Positions 1-7,848 of a DNA stretch of 64,000 bases are shown piece by piece. The stretch is from Bolinopsis microptera (lineage: Eukaryota > Ctenophora > Tentaculata > Lobata > Bolinopsidae), in contig NC_087080.1 in NCBI RefSeq assembly GCF_026151205.1, forward strand, positions 6,179,096-6,243,095, in the 5' to 3' direction. The position numbers and the translations under genes were made by a program. The notes under the pieces were generated by a model. It was not told where the DNA came from, searched no databases, and saw nothing but the letters and a program-made list of their open reading frames with translations. Positions within the stretch are counted from its first letter, which is position 1; each line of letters opens with the position of its first letter.

Positions 1-192
1 GTGTACTGGCGATTCAAAGTCTATTTATTGCATCATATTATCTGATGATCAAATACAAGAGTAATCCTCAAATGTGTGGACATGTGTCATTTTGGTTTGA
101 TGTTTTTACATACAAATCAAAAGGTTGGGACAAAATGTTGAGTAACCCTCGTGGTAACACTAACTCTGTCACGTGACGTCATAGACTCGTCC

Positions 193-199
193 TATAAAA
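193..199 (+). promoter_or_regulatory. TATA box of the first Polinton gene
   Basis: TATAAAA lies about 20 bases after a CACGTGACGTCA stretch that resembles a bHLH/CREB site. The expected transcription start near 220-230 places the ATG at 252, not the upstream GTG at 207, as the first usable start. Confidence 0.55.
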
Positions 200-251
200 C
201 AGAGGCGTGACAGTAAAACTCTCATTTCTGTGTATTACGTTTGTGTTTGTC

Positions 252-803
252 ATGACTTTGAAACTAAGTAATTCTAGCAGCAGAACCTGGCTGGGTTATG
301 TGACAGCTGAGATTGTGCAAAGATGCATAACAATGTGCGTTGAAGAATGCTTGGCCTGCAGAAACGGTGTTATCAGTCCACTTTTACATTTTCACAACGA
401 GTTGAGTTTGATGGATAAAATTCGCCGATACTTGGGGCGTGTTGTCATTGATCTTGAGTATCTTTTCGATCAATTCATTTTACAATTTGGATGGTTTGCC
501 CTAAATCGAAGAGACTACATTCAACTGGCAGAAATCTTTCTTAATGTCAACACACCTGAAGCAATAATGTATGGAAAGTACATCACACATCAAAACGATC
601 ACGCCATTTATGGAAAACAAGATTCTAGATCGGCTGCTGAATCTATTGTCATAGAAAGTACCTTGGATGGGGCTGTAAAACCCAAACCGACTGAATGCAG
701 CAGTTTAAAGCGACAACCTTCATCTGACAAGAAGCCGATAAAAGCAAAACGCAGTAAAAAGGCTATCACTTCTCAAGATGCTGCTCCAGGGAACAATCTA
801 TGA
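252..803 (+). CDS. Polinton protein of unknown function (183 aa)
   Basis: The frame is open from a GTG at 207, but the first ATG is at 252, downstream of a TATA box at 193, and is the chosen start. The N-terminal half is hydrophobic-helical with several cysteines. The C-terminal 40 residues are strongly basic and Lys/Ser/Pro-rich, suggesting nucleic-acid binding or a nuclear localisation signal. The 3' end overlaps the next ORF by 26 bases in another frame, typical of compact viral genomes. I do not recognise a family; position at the early end of a Polinton suggests an accessory protein. Confidence 0.6.
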   Translation: MTLKLSNSSSRTWLGYVTAEIVQRCITMCVEECLACRNGVISPLLHFHNELSLMDKIRRYLGRVVIDLEYLFDQFILQFGWFALNRRDYIQLAEIFLNVNTPEAIMYGKYITHQNDHAIYGKQDSRSAAESIVIESTLDGAVKPKPTECSSLKRQPSSDKKPIKAKRSKKAITSQDAAPGNNL

Positions 804-1308
804 TATCACTGAGCGCGAAAAATACACCAGAATTGTGGTCGTTGTGGAAACAGGATTTCAATCTAATGTCTACTTATTTCGGGTGACCGCTGAGTTACAA
901 GATGAAATAGAGTTGGGGGCCGGTGTACTGTTATCTGGTAACTATACAACCCGCGATGGATGCAGGCGATTTGTTTTAGAATCAATAATAAGATGCGAAT
1001 TCAAGTCATGTGATATTTGTAAGCTTCCATTGACAGCAGAGCAGTGCGTCTTAAAACATGACAATGAAATCCAGCGATTAAAGGGAAAGTGGACAGTCCT
1101 ATATAAAAACTACTCCCGTGGCTACTTAGAGTTTTTTCTTCAAAAAGATGATATGGTCTTTCCAATAACAATTGCAAGCAAATCATGGTTATATAATTTA
1201 TTGGATGATATCACAGAAGATGACGTAGTTGAGATAGAAGGGTGGCGACACAAAGACAAAACCATTCTAACGGCTTGTGGGAAAGTTGACTACCGAGATG
1301 TTATATAA
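778..1308 (+). CDS. Polinton protein, possible OB-fold/zinc ssDNA-binding protein (176 aa)
   Basis: It starts at an ATG inside the end of the preceding ORF and stops within the TATA box of the next gene. The N-terminal 75 residues alternate short hydrophobic strands with glycines in a pattern like an OB barrel. A CxxC plus later Cys cluster (CDICKLPLTAEQC, about residues 82-94) could bind zinc. A second strand-rich segment follows at about 105-170. Polintons and related viruses often need a single-stranded DNA-binding protein, so this role is plausible but is inference from pattern only; no family was recognised. Confidence 0.5.
   Translation: MLLQGTIYDITEREKYTRIVVVVETGFQSNVYLFRVTAELQDEIELGAGVLLSGNYTTRDGCRRFVLESIIRCEFKSCDICKLPLTAEQCVLKHDNEIQRLKGKWTVLYKNYSRGYLEFFLQKDDMVFPITIASKSWLYNLLDDITEDDVVEIEGWRHKDKTILTACGKVDYRDVI
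1302..1308 (+). promoter_or_regulatory. TATA box of the membrane-protein gene
   Basis: TATATAA overlaps the stop codon of the upstream ORF and sits 45 bases before the ATG at 1347. Confidence 0.5.
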
Positions 1309-1346
1309 GGACACTGTTTACTTTTAGAATCTCATTAAGTTTCAAG

Positions 1347-1985
1347 ATGCGAAATATATTATTGAATTTTTCTTTAGTGATTGTTGTCGTATTAACTGTA
1401 GAATTGTCCAAATTTGAAAATTTTAAGATTTCATTTGATCCAAAATGTCTTGAGTATTTTCTGTTTAACGGTTCGAGCAATTACGCGTATTTTCATCATA
1501 GAAATGGACAATTTGAGCTGTGGTTAGGTCAGAATGAAATAAATTATGCACTCTACACAGCTAGAAACAGTTCAACGCTCCTTTTCGAGTGGAATGGTTT
1601 ATCACCGAAAGTAAATCACCAAAAAATGAAACTCGTGCTTTACGAAGGAACTATTCACCGCCCAATGAAATTTGACTCCGAGTATTACCTATGTAACCTT
1701 ACTAGCGTGATAGGGGGTGACTCTGAATACCACGATCCTCTGGTTCATGTCGAACCTTTCTCGTATAAATGCAAGCCTCGATTAGATTTTGGTCTAATTT
1801 TTGCATTGGTAATAATATCAACGGCTAGTTTGCTTCTGTTGCTATACACTAAAAATGAATCTATCAAAACTCTACTTAGATCTAGGCTTTCCCGGATCAT
1901 ACAGTGGTGCCGACAAATTTTTTCGAGAAGTGAAGAAAGTATATCCCAAAGTGACGAAGAAGGAAATTTCACATACTCTACGTAA
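1347..1985 (+). CDS. Polinton-encoded type I membrane glycoprotein, unknown (212 aa)
   Basis: The first 20 residues form a clear signal peptide (basic start, then a long run of V/L/I). The middle is an ectodomain with at least three N-glycosylation sequons (NGS, NSS, NLT) and a few cysteines. A hydrophobic stretch at about residues 145-168 is a transmembrane helix, followed by a 45-residue basic/serine-rich tail. A TATA box precedes it. Its last 131 bases overlap the integrase in another frame. It is too short for a known class I or III fusion glycoprotein and shows no family signature, so its role in entry, exit or immune interaction is unknown. Confidence 0.6.
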   Translation: MRNILLNFSLVIVVVLTVELSKFENFKISFDPKCLEYFLFNGSSNYAYFHHRNGQFELWLGQNEINYALYTARNSSTLLFEWNGLSPKVNHQKMKLVLYEGTIHRPMKFDSEYYLCNLTSVIGGDSEYHDPLVHVEPFSYKCKPRLDFGLIFALVIISTASLLLLLYTKNESIKTLLRSRLSRIIQWCRQIFSRSEESISQSDEEGNFTYST

Positions 1986-2769
1986 ATTAGATGCTTACAC
2001 TTTACATAAAAAAGCTATTCGCCCTAAACGATTTCGGAAAACATGGACCCACGCACCAAAAGATCTTTGGCAAATTGATTTATTGGACTTTCAAAAATTT
2101 AAAGGAGAAAATGACGATATAAGATATTTGTGTGTCGTTATTGATTGTTTTTCGAGATTTGTTTGGGTCAAAACTTTAAAGGATAAGTCAGCAAAGTCGA
2201 TTGTTAAAGCACTCGCTCTGTTAATAATGACTGAAAGACCTAAACGTCTCATGTGTGACCGGGGCTCCGAATTTTTTAATGTTGATGTTAATAGAATGTT
2301 AGAGGCTTTTGGTCCCAAGATGTACTACGTTTATTCGCAAACGAAAGCATCTTTGGTAGAAAGGGTACAGAGGACATTACGAGGGAAAATAGGAAGACTA
2401 TTTACAAAAAATAAGAATAACAATTGGGTCAACCATATTGACGATTTGGTGTATGCCTACAATAATAGTTACCACTCGTCAATAAAAATGAAACCAGCAA
2501 AAGTTTCTGAAAAGGATTACGTCAGAATACGCTTACGGTTATATCCTGGCTTTAAAACAGAGCCAGCAAAATTTAAAGTAGGACAAAAAGTGCGAATTAT
2601 AGCATACAAGAGAGATTTTGCTAAAGAGTATGAAGAGCGTTGGACGAACGAAATATTTCGTATAAAAGCATTACTTGATACGCAACCGAAAACATTCTTA
2701 CTTGAAGATAAAGATAAAGAACCTGTACTAGGATCTTTCTACAGTGAGGAGCTCCAGAATGTCGATTAA
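1855..2769 (+). CDS. INT: Retroviral-type DDE integrase of the Polinton
   Basis: This 304-residue protein catalyses strand transfer of the element ends into target DNA. The rve core is complete: D75 (in WQIDLLDF), D135 (in MCDRGSEFF) and E169 (in SLVERVQ) form the catalytic triad. A basic N-terminal region and a small C-terminal barrel-like segment (about 225-300) flank it. The ATG at 1855 lies inside the preceding gene, and the 3' end overlaps the ATPase gene by 11 bases. The integrase resembles Polinton and LTR-element integrases; absence of gag and reverse transcriptase nearby and presence of capsid genes fix it as Polinton-type. Confidence 0.93.
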   Translation: MNLSKLYLDLGFPGSYSGADKFFREVKKVYPKVTKKEISHTLRKLDAYTLHKKAIRPKRFRKTWTHAPKDLWQIDLLDFQKFKGENDDIRYLCVVIDCFSRFVWVKTLKDKSAKSIVKALALLIMTERPKRLMCDRGSEFFNVDVNRMLEAFGPKMYYVYSQTKASLVERVQRTLRGKIGRLFTKNKNNNWVNHIDDLVYAYNNSYHSSIKMKPAKVSEKDYVRIRLRLYPGFKTEPAKFKVGQKVRIIAYKRDFAKEYEERWTNEIFRIKALLDTQPKTFLLEDKDKEPVLGSFYSEELQNVD

Positions 2770-3370
2770 ATTTATTGCAAATTCAAATATCTTGGTGATT
2801 GGTTCAAGTGGATCAGGCAAGACTACTGCTGTATTGAGGATTGTTCGCGAGAAGCTGATTGACCCGATGCCTAGTAAGATATTTTACTTGTATGGTGCTT
2901 ATCAAGAAGAGTTCGAAAACTGGCAAAAAGATAAATCAAACCCACCAATAACATTTGTGAAAGGTCTCGATCTTAGTGTAATTGATAAATATAAGGGGCC
3001 AAAACTCCTTATTTGTGATGACCTCATTCTCGAACTGAATAGAGCACTTGCACAACACTTCATAGCAGGATCGTCACACAAGAACACAACTACAATCTTT
3101 ATATCTCACAGTTTGTTCCTGAATAATGAACTCTATAGGTTGATATCTAATAATAGTCAGTATCTGCTTCTTTTCAAAAATAAGAGAAATTTTTCACAAG
3201 TTGCCAGATTAGGTAGACAAATTTTGGGAACGAGACAAGAGTTGCTACTCTCAGCCTATAAATATGTGAAACCGTTTGATTTCGTATTACTTTCGTTTCA
3301 CCCACTTGTACCAGAGGAGCTGTTAGTTACGACTGATTACTTTGAACAATGCCCAAGCGTATTCACATGA
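2759..3370 (+). CDS. ATP: Genome-packaging ATPase (A32/FtsK-HerA type)
   Basis: The protein powers DNA packaging into the capsid. A Walker A motif GSSGSGKT occupies residues 15-22 and a Walker B LLICDDL sits near residue 82, followed by a sensor-like IFISHS stretch. The frame is open from a GTG at 2744, but the ATG at 2759 places the P-loop at the usual distance from the N-terminus and is preferred. Length about 203 residues is normal for Polinton ATPases. It overlaps the integrase stop at its 5' end and the next small ORF by 22 bases at its 3' end. Confidence 0.9.
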   Translation: MSIKFIANSNILVIGSSGSGKTTAVLRIVREKLIDPMPSKIFYLYGAYQEEFENWQKDKSNPPITFVKGLDLSVIDKYKGPKLLICDDLILELNRALAQHFIAGSSHKNTTTIFISHSLFLNNELYRLISNNSQYLLLFKNKRNFSQVARLGRQILGTRQELLLSAYKYVKPFDFVLLSFHPLVPEELLVTTDYFEQCPSVFT

Positions 3371-3672
3371 GTATTAAATCACACCATGGAGCATTAAAGA
3401 TGCTGTCAAAAGCTAAAAGAAACAATGCCGTCATTATTCTAAAAAACACCCCGGATATGCATAAAGCAATCAAGGCTTTATGTCGATACATTTTAAATGG
3501 CACTTTACGACTTGAGAAAAAGCACGTAAAGAAACTAAAACCTCACCGAAAATTCATCAAGTCACTGGCTAAGGGTACCAACAAATCTATAAATACCAAG
3601 GTACAAAAAGGCGGCTCAATATTTCAAACTATATTGAAGACGGTGCTGCCTCTTATCCCGGCAATATTATGA
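3349..3672 (+). CDS. Small basic Polinton protein with hydrophobic C-terminus (107 aa)
   Basis: A lysine/arginine-rich protein ending in a glycine pair followed by a short hydrophobic helix (KTVLPLIPAIL). It overlaps the ATPase at its 5' end and shares ATGA with the next ORF, so stop and start codons coincide. Small basic proteins with hydrophobic tails between ATPase and penton are usual in Polintons and are thought to be virion components comparable to adenoviral core or membrane-active proteins. Family membership here is inferred from position and composition, not from a recognised motif. Confidence 0.6.
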   Translation: MPKRIHMSIKSHHGALKMLSKAKRNNAVIILKNTPDMHKAIKALCRYILNGTLRLEKKHVKKLKPHRKFIKSLAKGTNKSINTKVQKGGSIFQTILKTVLPLIPAIL

Positions 3673-3944
3673 GATTTCTATTGGTTTCAGCAGATCAACC
3701 GTCTATCAGGAAAAGCATTGACGTCCCAGACCGACTTGTTCAGAAAGATAAGATTAATGTGAAAAAATCAAAGTCTAAAAAACGCACTGCTTCTAATGTA
3801 AAGAGATTAGGATCTAAAATTAAGAGAGTAGACTCTAAAATACAGACTACGGGCTCTATAAATAAACCAAATCAAACCTCAAAACCTATTATTCGAAAAA
3901 ATGGAGCAGTACATCACCGTGACAAGCGGAGACTCCCCGAGTAG
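3669..3944 (+). CDS. Small highly basic Polinton protein (91 aa)
   Basis: The ATG overlaps the preceding stop (ATGA). More than a third of the residues are Lys or Arg, with repeated short K-S-K motifs, consistent with a DNA-condensing core protein. The last 44 bases overlap the minor capsid gene in another frame. The overlaps on both sides and the lack of stops support it as real, but I know no precise homologue. Confidence 0.5.
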   Translation: MRFLLVSADQPSIRKSIDVPDRLVQKDKINVKKSKSKKRTASNVKRLGSKIKRVDSKIQTTGSINKPNQTSKPIIRKNGAVHHRDKRRLPE

Positions 3945-4680
3945 ATTTTCTTCAAGCTTCAATAGCGTAATCAATCTCACAGATGGATATGAAATTGCCG
4001 TCAAAAGCATATACCATGCGCCAATATTCAATGTAACCGAAAAAAATAACAGTTTTGCAGTCATCAAAGGTGGAAAAATCTCACTTTTCGAAATTCCAAA
4101 TGGCTTTTATGATAGATCATGCGAAATTTTAAGGGCCGCCTACAAAGTAATGAATCGAACTTTTGATGGCGATTATGATGGAAAAAGATCAAATTTAAAG
4201 GATCCTCCAACTTTTGAGATCGATTTGAATGGTCGGAATATTTTGAAGTTGTCCCAGAGAACAGAAAATTTCTCATTTGATGAAAAATCTCCTCTCTTTG
4301 AAATCTTTGGGTGTTATAAAGATACAGCTGACAAGAATAAGATTGAAGTTGACGATTACCCACTGAAAACCACAGTCGTATGTGGTCTCCTTTATTCGAG
4401 CGTGGTGAAAGATTCCATAATCAATAATACATTTGCGAGATTGATGACCTGTATTCCGTTACGATCCAAAAAGGGGTACAGCTTCCACGAATTTCAGAAT
4501 CCAAGCTACAAGCCACTTTCCGTAAGTTCTTTCACAGACCTGAGTTTCATTATCACAGACCAAAATGGTGAGGACGTCAAATTTGACCATTCATCGGGAT
4601 GCGGATCTGTTTGTGATTCAATTACGAATGTGGACTATCCCACTATCTTAAACTTACACATTAGAAAACCTCAATTCTAA
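3901..4680 (+). CDS. mCP: Minor capsid (penton-like) protein of the Polinton
   Basis: A 259-residue protein in the usual position between the small basic proteins and the major capsid gene. It begins at an ATG with the short N-terminal motif MEQYITVTSGDS, has alternating beta-strand character throughout and no long helix, and resembles the single jelly-roll penton proteins of Polintons by order, length and strand pattern. Its expected role is forming the fivefold vertices of the icosahedral capsid. Identification rests mainly on synteny and general resemblance. Confidence 0.75.
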   Translation: MEQYITVTSGDSPSRFSSSFNSVINLTDGYEIAVKSIYHAPIFNVTEKNNSFAVIKGGKISLFEIPNGFYDRSCEILRAAYKVMNRTFDGDYDGKRSNLKDPPTFEIDLNGRNILKLSQRTENFSFDEKSPLFEIFGCYKDTADKNKIEVDDYPLKTTVVCGLLYSSVVKDSIINNTFARLMTCIPLRSKKGYSFHEFQNPSYKPLSVSSFTDLSFIITDQNGEDVKFDHSSGCGSVCDSITNVDYPTILNLHIRKPQF

Positions 4681-4695
4681 TTGTTGATTCGTAGC

Positions 4696-4702
4696 TATAT
4701 AA
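4696..4702 (+). promoter_or_regulatory. TATA box of the PX-like gene
   Basis: TATATAA lies 49 bases before the ATG at 4751, in a 70-base gap with no overlapping ORF. Confidence 0.55.
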
Positions 4703-4750
4703 GTAGGTGAACATTTCATTTGCAATTAATTATTGAACTGTCCTGACAGA

Positions 4751-5074
4751 ATGCGTCAAACTTATACACCAAACCGCTCATCGGAGCAAGCTTTCAAAAA
4801 CGCTTTGAATAACGACTTGGGAGTCTATCATTTTAATAATCAGACCGGGTTCGGAATCGGCGGTTTTCTGAAAAAGATGTTTAAACAAGTCGTGCCAATA
4901 GGTAAGTCACTTTTAAGAAGTGGCATCGAATTAGCCAAACCAGAGCTTCAAAAATTAGCAGTTAAGGGTATCGAAAAAGGAGCAAATTACGGAGTCAGGA
5001 AATTGGGAAATGCCATCTCCACAGATAAGATCAACAAAAACGCCAAAAAACCGAAATACGGGACGCTCTCCTAG
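4751..5074 (+). CDS. PX/pVI-like small virion protein of the Polinton (107 aa)
   Basis: The frame is open from a TTG at 4733 but the first ATG is at 4751, behind a TATA box. A glycine-rich segment (GFGIGGFLKKMF) is followed by an amphipathic helix and alternating K/G repeats up to a basic tail. Polinton PX proteins and adenoviral pVI have the same type of glycine-bracketed amphipathic helix just upstream of the major capsid gene, so a capsid-internal, membrane-active or scaffold role is likely. No residue-level family signature was seen. Confidence 0.6.
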   Translation: MRQTYTPNRSSEQAFKNALNNDLGVYHFNNQTGFGIGGFLKKMFKQVVPIGKSLLRSGIELAKPELQKLAVKGIEKGANYGVRKLGNAISTDKINKNAKKPKYGTLS

Positions 5075-5076
5075 GC

Positions 5077-5084
5077 TATATAAA
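5077..5084 (+). promoter_or_regulatory. TATA box of the major capsid gene
   Basis: TATATAAA lies 48 bases before the capsid ATG. A short inverted repeat (GCCAGTTGTAAGCTGGC) directly follows it. Confidence 0.6.
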
Positions 5085-5131
5085 GCCAGTTGTAAGCTGG
5101 CTCTCATTCTTGACTCAACACTAACAGCACG

Positions 5132-6442
5132 ATGACCAAATATGTTAAATCTGTGGAGGCTCTGCCTTCAAATTTACACCTTTGGGAAACAATTCACACA
5201 CAAACTGGAATTGTTGAAACAAAGACTATCGATATTTTTCCGACAACATCTATTGAAGCTTCTGACACTTTGACGTTTATAATTCCGGCAATGTCAAAAA
5301 TGATGCTGCAAAATGTTCAAATTGTGAGTGAAATTCGTGTCTTGACGGCGGCCGACGCAAATCCTGCAGCAAATCATCCGGTCAGTACTCTCCCGCACTT
5401 GGCAGCTGCATTATACAGGAATGTTGAAATTACTGCTGGATCCGCCTCCTTAGTTCAATCATTCGATAATGCTTATGCTATTTCGAAGTTCTGGGAAACC
5501 ACTTTGAACACACGATCGGGTTGTCACCCTCATTTACACTCCAAAGAAGGATACTGGATCGATACTGTTAAAACTAAGGCTCATTCTGAAGACGTTGCTT
5601 TCTTCCCTGATGCAGATACAGCTGTTGTGAATGGTGGTGGACAAGATAGAGCTAAAAACATAGCTCTAGGTAAAAAGGTCTGCCTAGTTTCTGACCTCGA
5701 TGCTAGCATATTCAAACAGGACAAGCTACTTCCGTCAGAATTGGAGATGCAAGTGACACTAACCAAAAATTATTCAGAGTTCATTCTCCTATCTCCCGAC
5801 AATCATACAGACAAAGTGAAGTTCGATAAAATAATGTTACGCTGCACGTTTCAGAGACCACAGGACGCTGTCTTAAACATAATTGAACAGAGGCTGAAAA
5901 AAGAAAATGCCATTTATCATACCGACAAGAGCGTTTTGAGTTTTCATTCTATTCCAGAAGGAGCAGCGGATCTGACTGTATCATCGATATTTGGCTCAAC
6001 ACTACCACACTCTTTTTTAATTGGTGTCCAGGATCGTGCGAGTTTTGGGAAAACTCGCTCCAAAAACGCATTCTCATTACATCCCCTAAAGTCACTGCAG
6101 GTATACGTTAATGGGCGTGAACATTTTCCACGTAACGTTGAACGTATAGGAAACGACGACTACACATACATGTGGGACGCTTTTCTCAATCAATCCGGAT
6201 ATATTAATAGCGGTGATAATCTTCTACAGCATTATTATGGAGCGTATCCAGCCCAATTCATTGATTTGAGTCAAGACGCTAGTGGCGGGAATCAGAAAGC
6301 CCTGAATTTACAAAGAAGCGGAACTGTGCGACTCCAGCTAGAGTTCCCAGAAGCCGCTCCAGCAGGGAGGGTTTTGATGGTTTTAGCCTGGTATGATGAA
6401 ATTATAGAGGTGACAAACGATCGTCAGGTAATCGTGATATAA
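5132..6442 (+). CDS. MCP: Major capsid protein of the Polinton (double jelly-roll type)
   Basis: A 436-residue protein, entirely open, with strand-rich character and two similarly sized halves. It resembles the Polinton capsid family, which includes the C. elegans F54H12.2-type proteins, in its opening segment, in the phrase ETKTIDIFPTTSI, and in its place between the PX-like and protease genes. It would form the hexon-like shell. The length is at the short end for the family. A TATA box at 5077 precedes it and 52 bases separate it from the protease. Confidence 0.82.
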   Translation: MTKYVKSVEALPSNLHLWETIHTQTGIVETKTIDIFPTTSIEASDTLTFIIPAMSKMMLQNVQIVSEIRVLTAADANPAANHPVSTLPHLAAALYRNVEITAGSASLVQSFDNAYAISKFWETTLNTRSGCHPHLHSKEGYWIDTVKTKAHSEDVAFFPDADTAVVNGGGQDRAKNIALGKKVCLVSDLDASIFKQDKLLPSELEMQVTLTKNYSEFILLSPDNHTDKVKFDKIMLRCTFQRPQDAVLNIIEQRLKKENAIYHTDKSVLSFHSIPEGAADLTVSSIFGSTLPHSFLIGVQDRASFGKTRSKNAFSLHPLKSLQVYVNGREHFPRNVERIGNDDYTYMWDAFLNQSGYINSGDNLLQHYYGAYPAQFIDLSQDASGGNQKALNLQRSGTVRLQLEFPEAAPAGRVLMVLAWYDEIIEVTNDRQVIVI

Positions 6443-6456
6443 GCCTCCATTTATGG

Positions 6457-6463
6457 TATATAA
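6457..6463 (+). promoter_or_regulatory. TATA box of the protease gene
   Basis: TATATAA lies 38 bases before the protease ATG, within the short gap after the capsid stop. Confidence 0.55.
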
Positions 6464-6494
6464 GCAATGAATCTGTCATTGATGTACTTACCAT

Positions 6495-6941
6495 ATGGAT
6501 ACGCTAGAGATTGACAAAACATTAGCTGACGTCAGTCATTTTCGGGGCGCTTTTGCGTACGACATTTTACCACCAAAACTTGATGAAGATTTTAGTTTGG
6601 TGGTTAATACTGGTAATTCGTCGTCACCTGGTGACCACTGGCTGGTGTTACAGCGCAAACACGGGAGGATTTACTTTATCGACAGTTATGGACGAAATTA
6701 CAACGACGCTACTTTTGAAGCTAATTTTACCATAGCAATAAAAAGTTACATCGGGGATGAGACTATCTCACGTAACAGAAAGTGGTTGCAGCGTTTAACT
6801 TCAAACGCTTGCGGTGCTTATTGTGTTTATTTCATTAGAGAGCTGAGCAAGCGTAGTTTTAAATCCTGTCTGTCTGTATTTAGTGTACATTTAGCGGAAA
6901 ATGATAAGCTTGTTTCAAATTATTTAGACGAAATTCGGTGA
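6495..6941 (+). CDS. PRO: Adenain-like maturation cysteine protease
   Basis: A 148-residue protein with the adenain/Ulp1 catalytic order: H48 in GDHWLV, D63 in YFIDSYG, Q99 as oxyanion glutamine in WLQR, and C106 in NACGAYC. The spacing matches adenovirus protease. It is expected to process capsid proteins during virion maturation. It follows the major capsid gene and its own TATA box at 6457. It is complete, with no frameshift. Confidence 0.9.
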   Translation: MDTLEIDKTLADVSHFRGAFAYDILPPKLDEDFSLVVNTGNSSSPGDHWLVLQRKHGRIYFIDSYGRNYNDATFEANFTIAIKSYIGDETISRNRKWLQRLTSNACGAYCVYFIRELSKRSFKSCLSVFSVHLAENDKLVSNYLDEIR

Positions 6942-7848
6942 CGTTGAATCTTGAAAAGCATTTCTTTCAGTGTCAATTAGTATGTAGAATAGTTGAATTA
7001 TTTGAAAATCTATACGAGTCTTTTATTGCAAAACAAAAAACAAATGAGTTCAAAACAATCTACACCAAAATTATCATAAAAACAGAAAATTCTGAGATAT
7101 GTTGTACTCATACCGTCAGCTAAAACTAATCCGAGTCACATAAATTAAATTACTGGTGGACACCGATCCATGTAACCCTTATCAAGATGCTTTTTGTACT
7201 GTTCACCTTGTAAGATCTGTAAACTGAGCGACCTAGAGTTGAACAGTGTGATTATTGCTCGTCTAGTGTCTACAATGTACAGCACTAGCTGCAGGTCCAC
7301 TAATAACTGGCAAAGTAAGTTTACACTATGAATATAATATCACATAGCTTTTTACCGCTGCTACGTGTATTCTCGTGGTAATGTAACTTGTAGTTGATAT
7401 TTTGAAGTTTAGAGCACACTATATTTTTAATAGCTGAGTGTACTCGGTTTGCTGACGCCAGGTGTCTTTCTAACGTTCCTCAATCTTGACCAATAATCGG
7501 ATGAGACAGTTTAGCAGGCCCCTCCCTGAGGGAGTGGCCTCACTTTCCAGATCTAAACATTCATTTAAATAAAATGACGTCAGAGCCTTTGAAAAGTGGA
7601 GCAGACCACTCCCTCACTTTACAGATCTAAACATTTAGACTTGTTAAATAAAATATAGCGAGTTTATTGTGTGCAGCAGATGTGCTGTGTATATAATAGA
7701 CAATAGTGCGACATAGCTTTATAAATTCAAGATCGTTCGGAGCTCTGCATTGTGCTATAGCTTTTTGTTAAACTGCTGACTCTCATCTGTTGGACACTAT
7801 TCCCGTTTAACTCCTCGTCAATCTTCTACATTACAATCAAGTAATCAT
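6942..7848 (+). other. Non-coding interval between protease and polymerase genes
   Basis: No convincing gene. It contains a 30-base imperfect direct repeat (7528-7560 and 7606-7650, sharing TTACAGATCTAAACATT-type sequence) and a TATATAA at 7690 that could serve the polymerase mRNA. Confidence 0.5.
7690..7696 (+). promoter_or_regulatory. Possible TATA box for the polymerase gene
   Basis: TATATAA lies 159 bases before the proposed first ATG at 7849; a transcription start near 7720 would leave about 130 bases of leader. Confidence 0.35.

Noticed and set aside
207-251. Upstream extension of the first ORF with a signal-like N-terminus
   Set aside because: It depends on a GTG start only 8 bases after the TATA box; the ATG at 252 fits the promoter better.
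1855-2769. LTR retrotransposon or endogenous retrovirus
   Set aside because: The integrase has no neighbouring gag, protease-RT or LTRs; capsid, ATPase, adenain and PolB genes make it a Polinton.
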